DNA from: Xenorhabdus thuongxuanensis
Lineage (GTDB): Bacteria; Pseudomonadota; Gammaproteobacteria; Enterobacterales; Enterobacteriaceae
Assembly: GCF_001908095.1 (NCBI RefSeq)
Contig: NZ_MKGR01000020.1
Span: forward strand, 1-54,153
Length of the DNA: 54,153 nucleotides
Reading direction: 5' to 3'
In this document: one piece after another, positions 45,383 through 54,153 of the stretch
Layout of the letters: each line of letters starts with the position of its first letter
Position numbering within the stretch: the first letter of the stretch is position 1
Made by a program: the position numbers and the translations under genes
The notes under the pieces: model-generated
Databases searched by the model: none
Told to the model about the DNA's origin: nothing
The model's input: the letters and a program-made list of their open reading frames with translations, nothing else

Positions 45383-46513
45383 TCAGGCGAAAAATTCCTT
45401 GATACGATCGATAACGATTTGCTGTTCTGTATCAGTGATGTTGTAGAACATCGGTAAGCGAACTAAGCGGTCACTTTCGCGGGTGGTAAAGCGATCTTCT
45501 CCGTGGAAACGGCCACATTTCTCACCTGCTGGACTGGTATGCAATGCCACATAGTGGAATACACTAAGGATACCGTTCTCTTTCATGTAACTATTGAATG
45601 CGCTACGCGCTTCCACATCCTTGAGCTTGATATAAAACATGTGGGCATTGTGTTCTAAACCTTCTGGGACAATGGGTAAAACTAAATGTCCAGCGTCTGC
45701 TAACGGTTTCAGGGCTTGATAGTAGTTCTCCCACAATGTCAGGCGGCATTGGTTAATTTTTTCAGCAAGTTCCAGTTGTGCCCACAGGTAAGCCGCTTGC
45801 AGATCAGATAGCAGATAGCTGGAACCGATATCACGCCATGTGTATTTGTCTACTTGTCCACGGAAGAATTGACTGCGGTTAGTGCCTTTCTCTCGAATGA
45901 TTTCGGCACGGGCAATCATAGATTTATCATTGATTAATGTTGCCCCTCCTTCACCACCGGCAGAGTAATTTTTGGTTTCATGAAAGCTGAAACAACCAAT
46001 ATGCCCAATTGTGCCCAATGCACGGCCTTTATAGGTGGACATGACGCCCTGTGCGGCATCTTCCACCACATACAGGTTATATTTTTTCGCCAGTGCCATG
46101 ATGGTATCCATTTCACAGGCCACGCCCGCATAATGCACCGGCACAATAGCACGGGTTTTCTCCGTAATAGCTGCTTCAATCTTGTTCTCATCAATGTTCA
46201 TGGTATCAGGACGAATATCCACGAACACAATGGTAGCACCACGCAGAACAAAGGCATTAGAGGTCGAAACAAAGGTATAGCTCGGCATAATGACTTCATC
46301 ACCCTGCTGGATATCCAACAACATTGCCGCCATTTCCAGTGAAGCTGTACAAGATGGTGTCAACAATACCTTCGGGCAATTAAAGCGCTGTTCCATCCAC
46401 GCTTCACAACGTTTGGTAAATTCTCCATCACCACACAACTTACCGCTAGCCATCGCCTGTTGCATGTATTCAAGTTCAGAGCCGACTACCGGTGGTTTAT
46501 TAAATGGAATCAT
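45383..46513 (-). CDS. wecE: WecE (RffA), dTDP-4-amino-4,6-dideoxygalactose transaminase
   Basis: 376 residues from the ATG at 46513, exactly the E. coli length; the 16 extra residues encoded upstream are not conserved, and AGGA precedes this ATG. PLP-dependent DegT/DnrJ/EryC1 aminotransferase: GDEVIMPSYTFVSTSN, VVEDAAQG, and the Schiff-base Lys in FSFHETKNYSAGGEGG. It makes dTDP-Fuc4N, the precursor of Fuc4NAc. It overlaps wecD by 14 bp. Confidence 0.96.
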   Translation of the reverse strand: MIPFNKPPVVGSELEYMQQAMASGKLCGDGEFTKRCEAWMEQRFNCPKVLLTPSCTASLEMAAMLLDIQQGDEVIMPSYTFVSTSNAFVLRGATIVFVDIRPDTMNIDENKIEAAITEKTRAIVPVHYAGVACEMDTIMALAKKYNLYVVEDAAQGVMSTYKGRALGTIGHIGCFSFHETKNYSAGGEGGATLINDKSMIARAEIIREKGTNRSQFFRGQVDKYTWRDIGSSYLLSDLQAAYLWAQLELAEKINQCRLTLWENYYQALKPLADAGHLVLPIVPEGLEHNAHMFYIKLKDVEARSAFNSYMKENGILSVFHYVALHTSPAGEKCGRFHGEDRFTTRESDRLVRLPMFYNITDTEQQIVIDRIKEFFA

Positions 46514-47228
46514 TTCGTCCTCTGTATAACCAATATGCGGTGCTTTCAATGATGGCACCACGACGTGTATAAAGACGCAACGCAGCGATGTTGCTGATTT
46601 GCGTAGCCACTCTCAGCCATTGTATCTGATGGTTATGGCACCACTGTTGCGCCGCCGACATTAATTTTTTTCCAATCCCTTGATGATGATTGCCTGGTAC
46701 AGCAGCCAATAAGCCAATACGAGCTTCATTGTTACCCATGTCCCTTAAGGTGACAAAGCCCGCTATTTGACCACGTTCATTATTGATAAGCAGGCATTGG
46801 TGATCAAATGTACCCAAAACGGCTTTTTCAACCCAGGCAGCATAGAATTTTCCACTGTCATCCGGTTGATACCAAGGTGCACGGAAACGGCTAGACGTAA
46901 ATACACGGGCTGACACCTCCTTCAATACGGGGATATCTTCTTGTTTTGCAGAAATTAGTTCCTTTTCCGTATGAATGCCAGAAATATCCTCTGTCTCAAT
47001 CGATAACCGTAAATCTACCTCACCTTCAACCAAAGAAAAGCCCAAGACAGAAAGTTCATCGATAATGCCCGTTTGCTGGGTAGCAACCTTAGCCTGCACC
47101 AATTCATATCGATCCAAATCAGCAGCCGTCAACGCTGCCGCTTCTGGCGAAAAATTCAGACGAGCTGTGGACAAACCAAAGAACTGACTATCCCAAGACA
47201 AGGGTTCAAGGTTGGCGTGAATAGACAT
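46500..47228 (-). CDS. wecD: WecD (RffC), dTDP-Fuc4N acetyltransferase
   Basis: 242 residues. An N-terminal region with [15 protein letters not shown] precedes a GNAT domain with [14 protein letters not shown], the acetyl-CoA pyrophosphate loop. It acetylates dTDP-Fuc4N. It overlaps the rffH 3' end by 23 bp, typical of this compact operon. Confidence 0.93.
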   Translation of the reverse strand: MSIHANLEPLSWDSQFFGLSTARLNFSPEAAALTAADLDRYELVQAKVATQQTGIIDELSVLGFSLVEGEVDLRLSIETEDISGIHTEKELISAKQEDIPVLKEVSARVFTSSRFRAPWYQPDDSGKFYAAWVEKAVLGTFDHQCLLINNERGQIAGFVTLRDMGNNEARIGLLAAVPGNHHQGIGKKLMSAAQQWCHNHQIQWLRVATQISNIAALRLYTRRGAIIESTAYWLYRGRNDSI

Positions 47229-48087
47229 TGAGCAAGTCCATCAGATAGTTGCCGTAACCTGTTTTCGCCAAATCCATGGCCGCCGCTTTCAATTGTTCAT
47301 CACTGAGCCAACCGTTACGCCATGCGATCTCTTCCAGACAGGCAATCTTGAAACCTTGCCGTTTTTCGACGGTCTGGACAAAAGTACTGGCTTCAATCAG
47401 GCTGTCATGAGTCCCTGTATCTAACCAAGCAAAGCCACGCCCCAATAATTCAACGTTTAATTCACCACATTCCAGATACATCTGGTTGATACTGGTGATT
47501 TCCAGTTCACCACGCACAGAAGGTTTCACTAGTTTGGCGAAATCCACGACTTTGTTGTCGTAAAAATAGAGACCCGTTACCGCCCAATTGGATTTAGGCT
47601 GTACAGGTTTTTCTTCTATGGAAAGTACTCGATACTGCTCGTCAAATTCCACTACGCCAAATCGTTCAGGGTCCATTACTTGGTAACCAAATACTGTCGC
47701 TCCTGTTGTTCGGCCAGCAACATGTTGTAGTTTTGGGCTAAATGCTTGGCCAAAGAAAATATTATCCCCCAGAACCAGACAACACACATCATTGCCGATA
47801 AATTCTTCGCCAATCAGAAATGCCTGCGCCAGACCATCAGGTGAAGGCTGTCCGGCATAGCTAAGTTGGATACCAAATTGTTCACCACTGCCTAGTAATC
47901 GTTTAAAAGCAGGTAAATCTTCCGGTGTAGAGATGATCAGGATATCGCGTATGCCCGACAGCATTAAAACTGACAGCGGATAGTAAATCATCGGCTTGTC
48001 ATAAATCGGTAATAACTGCTTTGATACGCCACGTGTTATTGGATACAAACGGGTGCCAGAGCCCCCAGCCAGTATAATTCCTTTCAT
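47206..48087 (-). CDS. rffH: RffH, glucose-1-phosphate thymidylyltransferase
   Basis: 293 residues, the E. coli length. [20 protein letters not shown] is the nucleotide-binding signature, followed by [13 protein letters not shown] and LGDNIFFG. It makes dTDP-glucose. RmlA of O-antigen loci is a close homologue; the position in the wec operon identifies RffH. Confidence 0.96.
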   Translation of the reverse strand: MKGIILAGGSGTRLYPITRGVSKQLLPIYDKPMIYYPLSVLMLSGIRDILIISTPEDLPAFKRLLGSGEQFGIQLSYAGQPSPDGLAQAFLIGEEFIGNDVCCLVLGDNIFFGQAFSPKLQHVAGRTTGATVFGYQVMDPERFGVVEFDEQYRVLSIEEKPVQPKSNWAVTGLYFYDNKVVDFAKLVKPSVRGELEITSINQMYLECGELNVELLGRGFAWLDTGTHDSLIEASTFVQTVEKRQGFKIACLEEIAWRNGWLSDEQLKAAAMDLAKTGYGNYLMDLLNVYSRQP

Positions 48088-48105
48088 CTGCTCCCCCTGA
48101 TGGGC

Positions 48106-49182
48106 TTATTCATTTCCTAACCCAAGTCGTTCCCCTGTATAAGAGCCATCCTGAACTCTTCTCCACCAACTCTCATTTTCTAGATACCATTGCACAGTCT
48201 TGCGAATGCCGGATTCGAACGTTTCCTCGGGGACCCACCCCAATTCACGCTCAATTTTCGCCGCATCAATCGCATAACGCATATCATGTCCTGGGCGATC
48301 CGTTACATGGGTAATAAGATCACGATAATGCCCTACCCCAGCCGGTTTTTCGGGGCACAGCTCCTCCAGCAATTCACAAATCGTTTCCACAACTTCGATA
48401 TTTCGGCGCTCATTATGTCCACCGATATTGTAAGTTTTGCCGGACTTCGCCTGGGTTACCACCAAATACAACGCCCGCGCATGATCTTCCACATAGAGCC
48501 AGTCACGGATTTGCTCTCCTTTGCCATAGACCGGCAAAGGCTTGCCTGCCAGCCCATTCAGGATCATCAATGGGATCAGTTTCTCAGGGAAATGATAAGG
48601 ACCATAGTTATTCGAACAATTGGTGATCACGGTCGGTAAGCCATAAGTACGGTGCCATGCCCTGACCAAATGATCACTGGACGCTTTTGATGCAGAATAG
48701 GGGCTACTTGGCGCGTAAGGTGTGGTTTCAGTAAAGAAACCATCTTCACCATGCAGATCGCCATATACTTCGTCTGTTGAAATATGGTGGAAGCGGAATT
48801 GGCTCTGTTTTTCCTGATCCAACTGTTGCCAAAATGCACGAGCTGCTTCCAACAAAGTATAAGTGCCGATGATATTGGTTTCGATAAAAGCTGCTGGCCC
48901 ATCAATGGAGCGGTCAACATGACTTTCTGCGGCCAAATGCATAACAGCATCAGGTTGATATTGTTGGAATACGCGATCTAAGGCATCACGCAGGCGGATA
49001 TCAACCTGTTCAAACGCATAGCGGGGATGGTTAGCAACCGAAGCCAGTGATTCAAGGTTACCGGCATAAGTTAAGCTATCAACGACAACGATACTATCTT
49101 CAGTCTGATTAATAATATGGCGAACAACCGCAGAACCGATAAAACCTGCACCACCTGTAATAAGAATACGTTTCAACGCCAA
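48106..49182 (-). CDS. rffG: RffG, dTDP-glucose 4,6-dehydratase
   Basis: 358 residues, extended SDR family. The Rossmann [11 protein letters not shown] lies at the N terminus, with [12 protein letters not shown], the STDEVYGDL segment and the catalytic [10 protein letters not shown]. It converts dTDP-glucose to the 4-keto-6-deoxy sugar. The first codons overlap the wecC 3' end by 10 bp. Confidence 0.96.
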   Translation of the reverse strand: MALKRILITGGAGFIGSAVVRHIINQTEDSIVVVDSLTYAGNLESLASVANHPRYAFEQVDIRLRDALDRVFQQYQPDAVMHLAAESHVDRSIDGPAAFIETNIIGTYTLLEAARAFWQQLDQEKQSQFRFHHISTDEVYGDLHGEDGFFTETTPYAPSSPYSASKASSDHLVRAWHRTYGLPTVITNCSNNYGPYHFPEKLIPLMILNGLAGKPLPVYGKGEQIRDWLYVEDHARALYLVVTQAKSGKTYNIGGHNERRNIEVVETICELLEELCPEKPAGVGHYRDLITHVTDRPGHDMRYAIDAAKIERELGWVPEETFESGIRKTVQWYLENESWWRRVQDGSYTGERLGLGNE

Positions 49183-50435
49183 ACTCCTTTTGTATCAACA
49201 ACCCATTTTTGTTTTATTGCGGAACCGTTAATGGCTTTAAACTGGCTATGATCCACCAACATCAATACCACGTCAGCCTGCTCTAATGCCCTGCTGACAT
49301 CTATCAATTCCACCATATCTTTCAGTGAATCAGGCAATTCATGTACATTGGGTTCAACCGCAATGGTTTGCCCTGCATGCCACTGTGCAACCATTTTTGT
49401 AATATAAACGGCAGGGCTTTCCCGCAAATCATCAATGTTCGGTTTGAAAGCCAAGCCAAAACAGGCAATTTTAATCTCATTTGCCCGTTTACCACTCTCA
49501 GCCAAACAATCAGCGACTGCGGCTTTCACTTGATCCACTACCCACAGAGGTTTGCCATCATTTACCAAACGCGCAGTATGAATTAAACGGGACTGCTCAG
49601 GATTCTGGGATACAATGAACCATGGATCGACGGCAATACAATGCCCTCCTACACCAGGACCGGGTTGCAGAATATTTACACGTGGATGACGGTTTGCCAG
49701 ACTAATCAGTTCCCACACATTGATCCCCTGTTCGGCACAGATCAAGGAAAGTTCGTTGGCAAAAGCGATATTAACATCACGGAAACTGTTCTCTGTCAGC
49801 TTGCACATTTCCGCTGTTCTGGCATTGGTGATAACACATTCACCTTCAAGGAAAATGTTGTACAACTCGCTTGCCCTACGAGAGGATTTAGCTGTCATGC
49901 CTCCTACAACCCGATCATTTTTGATCAATTCCACCATAACTTGCCCGGGCAAAACACGCTCAGGACAATAGGCGATATCGATATCTGAGTTTTCACCCTC
50001 GTGTTGAGGGAATGAGAGGTCAGGGCGTACTGCGGCCAACCATGCTGCCATCTGCTCTGTCGCACCAACAGGAGAAGTGGATTCCAAAATAACCAAATCG
50101 CCTTTTTTCAGAACAGGTGCTATTGATTCTGCTGCAGAACGCACATAAGCCATGTCGGGTTCATGTTCCCCTTTGAAAGGCGTCGGAACAGCAATCAAGA
50201 AAGCATCTGCAGTTTGTGGAACAGTCACGGCGTTCAAAAAGCCCTCTTCTACCGCAACTTTTACTACCTTATCTAAATCAGGTTCAACGATATGAATCGA
50301 ACCACGGTTAATCGTTTCTACCGCATGTTGATTAACATCCACGCCAATAACCCTCTTTTGACAGGAGGCAAATGCCGCTGCGGTGGGCAAACCGATATAA
50401 CCCAGGCCGATAACAGAAATTGTTTCAAAACTCAT
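49173..50435 (-). CDS. wecC: WecC, UDP-ManNAc 6-dehydrogenase
   Basis: 420 residues, the E. coli length. [14 protein letters not shown] (NAD-binding), [12 protein letters not shown], the [15 protein letters not shown] segment with the catalytic Cys, and [16 protein letters not shown] are present. It produces UDP-ManNAcA. It overlaps wecB by 4 bp. Confidence 0.97.
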   Translation of the reverse strand: MSFETISVIGLGYIGLPTAAAFASCQKRVIGVDVNQHAVETINRGSIHIVEPDLDKVVKVAVEEGFLNAVTVPQTADAFLIAVPTPFKGEHEPDMAYVRSAAESIAPVLKKGDLVILESTSPVGATEQMAAWLAAVRPDLSFPQHEGENSDIDIAYCPERVLPGQVMVELIKNDRVVGGMTAKSSRRASELYNIFLEGECVITNARTAEMCKLTENSFRDVNIAFANELSLICAEQGINVWELISLANRHPRVNILQPGPGVGGHCIAVDPWFIVSQNPEQSRLIHTARLVNDGKPLWVVDQVKAAVADCLAESGKRANEIKIACFGLAFKPNIDDLRESPAVYITKMVAQWHAGQTIAVEPNVHELPDSLKDMVELIDVSRALEQADVVLMLVDHSQFKAINGSAIKQKWVVDTKGVWR

Positions 50436-51562
50436 AATGTCACCTGATTTTTTCTTAATACTTCAAGAATACGCTGACAAGCCCGACCATCACCATAAGG
50501 GTTATGGGCATGGCTCATTTGTTGGTAGGCGTTAACATCCGTCAATAAACGCGTAACTTCCGCAACGATAGTTTGTGTTTCTGTTCCAACCAGCCGTACT
50601 GTCCCTGCATCAACCGCTTCAGGTCGCTCAGTAGTATCTCGCATGACCAAAACCGGTTTTCCCAGAGAAGGCGCTTCTTCCTGAATTCCCCCTGAATCGG
50701 TCAAGATTAAATAGGCATGATTCATCAAATAGACGAATGGCAGATAATCCTGTGGTTTGATAAGGATAACGTTATCAATGTCATGCAAAATGCGCTTAAC
50801 GGGTTCACTGACATTCGGGTTCAAATGAACCGGATAAACTATCTGAACATCAGGATGCGCCTTGGCAATCTGTGCCAAGGCTTCACAAATACGCTCAAAC
50901 CCTTTACCAAAATTTTCACGGCGATGGCCTGTCACCAAGATCATTTTTTTATTTAGGTTAAGGAAAGGATAAAGCTCAGCAAACTGCCCATACATGGCTT
51001 CATCATTCATAATGCGATCACGCACTGATAGCAGAGCATCAATCACCGTATTACCTGTAACAAAAATGTGGTCTTCCGCAATGGATTCTTTTAAGAGGTT
51101 ATTCCGGGAATTTTCCGTCGGTGCAAAATGGTACATGGCCAGATGTCCGGCAATCTTACGGTTGGCTTCTTCCGGCCATGGTGAATAAAGATCCCCTGTT
51201 CTTAAGCCAGCTTCAACATGGCCTACCGGAATATGCTGATAGAAAGCAGCCAGACTCGTTGCCATGGTTGTTGTTGTGTCACCGTGCACCAATACCACAT
51301 CTGGTTTGAATTCTTCTAATACAGGCTTTATACCTTGCAGGATACGACATGTGATATCCGTCAGATCCTGTCCTTTTTGCATGATATTCAGATCAAAATC
51401 TGGCGTTATCCCAAACAGATGCAATACCTGATCCAGCATTTCCCTATGCTGAGCTGTGACACACACTTTTGCTTCAAAGGCAGTATCCATAGCCAACGCA
51501 TGTACCAACGGAGCCATTTTAATGGCCTCCGGCCGGGTACCAAACACAGTCAACACTTTCAC
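50432..51562 (-). CDS. wecB: WecB, UDP-GlcNAc 2-epimerase
   Basis: 376 residues, the E. coli length. [43 protein letters not shown] and [20 protein letters not shown] are the non-hydrolysing epimerase signatures. It forms UDP-ManNAc for WecC. wzzE ends about 88 bp upstream. Confidence 0.97.
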   Translation of the reverse strand: MKVLTVFGTRPEAIKMAPLVHALAMDTAFEAKVCVTAQHREMLDQVLHLFGITPDFDLNIMQKGQDLTDITCRILQGIKPVLEEFKPDVVLVHGDTTTTMATSLAAFYQHIPVGHVEAGLRTGDLYSPWPEEANRKIAGHLAMYHFAPTENSRNNLLKESIAEDHIFVTGNTVIDALLSVRDRIMNDEAMYGQFAELYPFLNLNKKMILVTGHRRENFGKGFERICEALAQIAKAHPDVQIVYPVHLNPNVSEPVKRILHDIDNVILIKPQDYLPFVYLMNHAYLILTDSGGIQEEAPSLGKPVLVMRDTTERPEAVDAGTVRLVGTETQTIVAEVTRLLTDVNAYQQMSHAHNPYGDGRACQRILEVLRKNQVTL

Positions 51563-51649
51563 AGTGACTCTCTTATTTTGTCAATCATTGCAGATAGTTC
51601 CAAGAATGGGGGGATCAAAAACCTATCGTTTATATTTACATACTGTTAC

Positions 51650-52717
51650 TTAATATGAACTGTCAGAACGAGGACGTCTTACTAAAGCGACACCTGCACC
51701 AACCAACATGCCTACGGCTCCCCATAAAATCATCATGAAAGCACGGCGAGGACTGTCTCGGTTAACGGGTTCCTCCGGTGTTCTGAGATAGCGATAAGTC
51801 AGGAAAGAGTCCTGCAAAGTCGGACCGACATTCAATGTAGCCAGCATCGCGATATTTTGATCATAATCAATGCTGTAGTTGGGGCCTGTAGCTTCCAACG
51901 TTTCAATTTGAGCCTGCAACAATGACGTACCCAGCATAAACATTTTGGATTCAGACAATTCTTCGATAGGGATATTTGTTTGATTACGGTGAATACCTTG
52001 TTTCTCAGCCACTTTCAGTGACTGCTGCAATACATTCAATTCACGGTTATATATCGCCTTTGCCACCATCTCTTGACGTTTCACCAACGCTCTCATTGAC
52101 TGGGTACGTGTCGCCCATGCCCCTTTAATTTCGTTGTTCAGGTGAGAACTCGCCCGTTGGTTGGCAAATGCAATATACTGACGTAGAAGTTGGTTAGCAT
52201 CAACGGCGGTTTCTGCTGTCAATTTGATACTGTCATTTGATGATGTTCTATCATCAATACGTGTGATTTTAATATCGTTGATCAATTTATCCAACAATAC
52301 AGCATTCGCTTTGGCATTCCCTTCCTTGCGTTGTTTGTAATACTCAGAATGAAGCCAAAATTCACGGCGGGTATCATACGCAGAGACCTGTGTCATGAAT
52401 TCTTTGTATGCACCGTCTGGAATGGTCGGTAATTGCGCTTCTGGCGAAGCATTGATATGGGTATCCAAATTACGCAGGAATTGTTGTTGCGAATAGTAGC
52501 TACCCAAATTATTCGTTGTCGGTAAGTTCACAATAGCGGTTGCGCTCCATTTTTGCTGCATCAAATAAGATGCTCCCAGAGCGGCGGCAGCGAAAATTAT
52601 TGCCAGTGCGATAATCCATATCTTTCCATGCCACAAAGCATAACACAGTGCCCGAATATCCAGTTCATGCTCTATAGCAGGCTGATCCTGTTTAGATTTC
52701 GTTTCTGAATTTATCAC
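51650..52717 (-). CDS. wzzE: WzzE, ECA chain-length regulator
   Basis: 355 residues of the polysaccharide co-polymerase 1 family. Transmembrane helix 1 at about 32-53 and helix 2 near the C terminus (about 325-346) are preceded by a Pro/Gly-rich RTPEEPVNRDSPRRA. A helical periplasmic domain lies between. It sets the modal length of ECA made by WzyE. Confidence 0.94.
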   Translation of the reverse strand: MINSETKSKQDQPAIEHELDIRALCYALWHGKIWIIALAIIFAAAALGASYLMQQKWSATAIVNLPTTNNLGSYYSQQQFLRNLDTHINASPEAQLPTIPDGAYKEFMTQVSAYDTRREFWLHSEYYKQRKEGNAKANAVLLDKLINDIKITRIDDRTSSNDSIKLTAETAVDANQLLRQYIAFANQRASSHLNNEIKGAWATRTQSMRALVKRQEMVAKAIYNRELNVLQQSLKVAEKQGIHRNQTNIPIEELSESKMFMLGTSLLQAQIETLEATGPNYSIDYDQNIAMLATLNVGPTLQDSFLTYRYLRTPEEPVNRDSPRRAFMMILWGAVGMLVGAGVALVRRPRSDSSY

Positions 52718-52747
52718 TGCACAAAACCCCTTTGATTATCGATTTTT

Positions 52748-53836
52748 TTAATTATGGCTTGATGCCCGACGCATGCGGCGCTTACACCGCTTGATAAAAC
52801 GGGCTACTTTCCACGCTCTTTTGATGCAATAGCCATACAACATAAATGCAAGCAAAAATAATGCCAACATCACCCATTCAGGAATAAAAATCAATCGGTC
52901 AGCAATGATTCCGATCGATGCCAACAAAGCAGCAGCCAAAGTGATCAAAATAAATGCCTGACGAGAAGTAAATCCAGCACGCATAATCAAATGATGAATA
53001 TGCTGGCGATCTGGAGAAAACGGGCTCATCCCCTTACGCAATCGACGGTACATAATAGCAACCATATCCATCAGAGGGATCGCAATAACCCATAGTGCTG
53101 TCACAGGACTAATAGACGCATTTTCACCTTGCGTCGCTTCAGTCAATAACCAAATAATGGTAAAGCCGATTAAGGTACTTCCCGCATCCCCCATAAATAC
53201 CTTAAAACGTTTCCCTAATATGCCAAGATTAAGGAGGATATAAGGCAAGATCCCTGCTATAAACGCAAAACACCAAAACGCTAATGCCGTATTGCCACTT
53301 TCGTACAACAAAATACCCAACGCACCGAAAGAAACACAAGATAAACCGCCCAACAACCCATCAATACCATCCACCATATTGAAAGCGTTGATAGCGGCCC
53401 AGACAGCGAATAACGTCACAATGTAGCTGAAGGGCCCGAGTGTCATTTCCCACGGTCCGAATGCATGCCCCAAGCTATCAAGCTTCAAGCCAGCAAAATA
53501 GATCATGCTGATACCAACCAAAGCTTGGATGGTTGCCCGAATCTTCACACTGATATCAAAACGGTCATCTAAAGCTCCGATAAGAACTAATATTCCTGCA
53601 CAAGCTAAATACAACCACTTATGAGGTATAAACTCTTTTGTAATAACAAATGCGAAACAAACACCAAAAAAAACAGATATCCCCCCCACCAAAGGAACTA
53701 AGCCATGATGACGTTTACGGTAATTAGGTTTATCAACCAGACCGATTTTTTTTGCTGCTTTACGAGCTACAAACAAAAACACAAATGAGAATATAAATAC
53801 GTAAAAAATTTCGACACTCATACTGGGAATATTCAC
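52748..53836 (-). CDS. wecA: WecA, UDP-GlcNAc:undecaprenyl-phosphate GlcNAc-1-phosphate transferase
   Basis: 362 residues with about 11 transmembrane helices. Signature loops include ALDDRFDISVKIR, NMVDGIDGLLGG, MGDAGSTLIGF and SPDRQHIHHLIMR (the HIHH motif). It starts ECA synthesis, and often O-antigen synthesis, by making GlcNAc-PP-undecaprenol, and is the target of tunicamycin. First gene of the leftward ECA operon; the promoter must lie in 53837-54060. Confidence 0.96.
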   Translation of the reverse strand: MNIPSMSVEIFYVFIFSFVFLFVARKAAKKIGLVDKPNYRKRHHGLVPLVGGISVFFGVCFAFVITKEFIPHKWLYLACAGILVLIGALDDRFDISVKIRATIQALVGISMIYFAGLKLDSLGHAFGPWEMTLGPFSYIVTLFAVWAAINAFNMVDGIDGLLGGLSCVSFGALGILLYESGNTALAFWCFAFIAGILPYILLNLGILGKRFKVFMGDAGSTLIGFTIIWLLTEATQGENASISPVTALWVIAIPLMDMVAIMYRRLRKGMSPFSPDRQHIHHLIMRAGFTSRQAFILITLAAALLASIGIIADRLIFIPEWVMLALFLLAFMLYGYCIKRAWKVARFIKRCKRRMRRASSHN

Positions 53837-54060
53837 AATAACAACTCTCTATCAAAATAATGATGGGGCATCTATTATTCATATACTTATGGATGTCCCA
53901 CTTGACACCAAATCCATAAGCTTCATGTTAACAAAACAAGACATCCTGACTCATAATTATAAAACGTTTAGTTAAGAAAAACGCATCTAATCACCCAAAA
54001 ATCATGCAAAAAACGTACCATTTCGGGAAAACAGAGTAGAATAAGTAATTGGTAAATCAG
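53837..54060. other. wecA upstream region
   Basis: AT-rich, about 220 bp, expected to hold the ECA operon promoter. CTTATGGAT (53886-53894) and ATCCATAAG (53912-53920) form a perfect 9-bp inverted repeat with a 17-nt loop. It has no T-run, so it is either an operator or a structured leader. rho, the E. coli neighbour, is not inside the window. Confidence 0.4.
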
Positions 54061-54153
54061 AACCACCCGCATAGCGGGTGGTTTGCTCTAGCCCTATAAG
54101 GGCATGTTACCGACTGCGCCTAAATGACGCGGCTTTCTCTTCGTTCAAGCTAA
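54061..54153. mobile_element. Stacked hairpins, possible end of an IS200/IS605-type element
   Basis: AACCACCCGC-ATA-GCGGGTGGTT (54061-54083) is a perfect 10-bp stem with 3-nt loop. TTGCTCT follows, and then a second hairpin, GCCCTATAAGGGC (54091-54103). GC-rich subterminal hairpins of this kind border IS200/IS605 elements. The window ends before any transposase could be seen, so this is tentative; a rho-independent terminator is the alternative for the first hairpin. Confidence 0.35.

Overview
The window is enterobacterial chromosome, most likely from Xenorhabdus or a close relative such as Photorhabdus (Morganellaceae). This rests on AT-rich DNA, E. coli-like gene order, and core proteins that resemble the E. 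coli ones from memory; I could not run a search. Conserved blocks are yigL-pldB-recQ / yigI-rarD, corA, uvrD, yigB-xerC-yigA-dapF-lptM / cyaY, cyaA / hemCDXY, the sRNA glmZ, a Pro-Leu-His-Arg tRNA operon, yifK, and the complete enterobacterial common antigen (ECA) operon wecA-wzzE-wecB-wecC-rffG-rffH-wecD-wecE-wzxE-wecF-wzyE-wecG.

Between rarD and corA, where E. coli has only yigG and yigF, lies an island of about 17 kb (roughly 6.1-23.1 kb). It looks horizontally acquired: base composition is more balanced than in the flanks, the codons are unlike the neighbours', and a decayed IS110-type transposase lies at its left edge. It encodes an MFS exporter, a TetR regulator, a TonB-dependent receptor, and a rightward operon. 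The operon holds a carrier protein, an aryl/heteroaryl-acid AMP ligase, a type II thioesterase, a CysK-fold PLP enzyme, a barrel protein resembling allene oxide cyclase, a KS-AT-ACP polyketide synthase, a leucine-dehydrogenase-fold enzyme, a periplasmic metallophore-binding protein and a NikD/sarcosine-oxidase-like flavoprotein.

My main inference is that the island makes a picolinate-derived iron chelator. Lysine would be deaminated and cyclised to piperideine-2-carboxylate, oxidised to picolinate, activated and loaded on the carrier, extended once with malonyl-CoA, released, and joined to a serine-derived aminoacrylate by the CysK-like enzyme. The resulting gamma-keto amino acid would close to 2-(2-pyridyl)-1-pyrroline-5-carboxylate, which is proferrorosamine A (pyrimine). 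Three promoters (exporter, receptor, biosynthetic operon) share a TetR-type palindrome, and two also carry strong Fur boxes, so the island is probably controlled both by iron and by a ligand.

Other regulatory signals stand out. glmZ has a sigma54-type promoter and two GlrR-like sites upstream. The cyaA promoter region has a CRP site. The tRNA operon has a near-consensus promoter. The right end of the window has two stacked hairpins that may mark the end of an IS200/IS605-type element.
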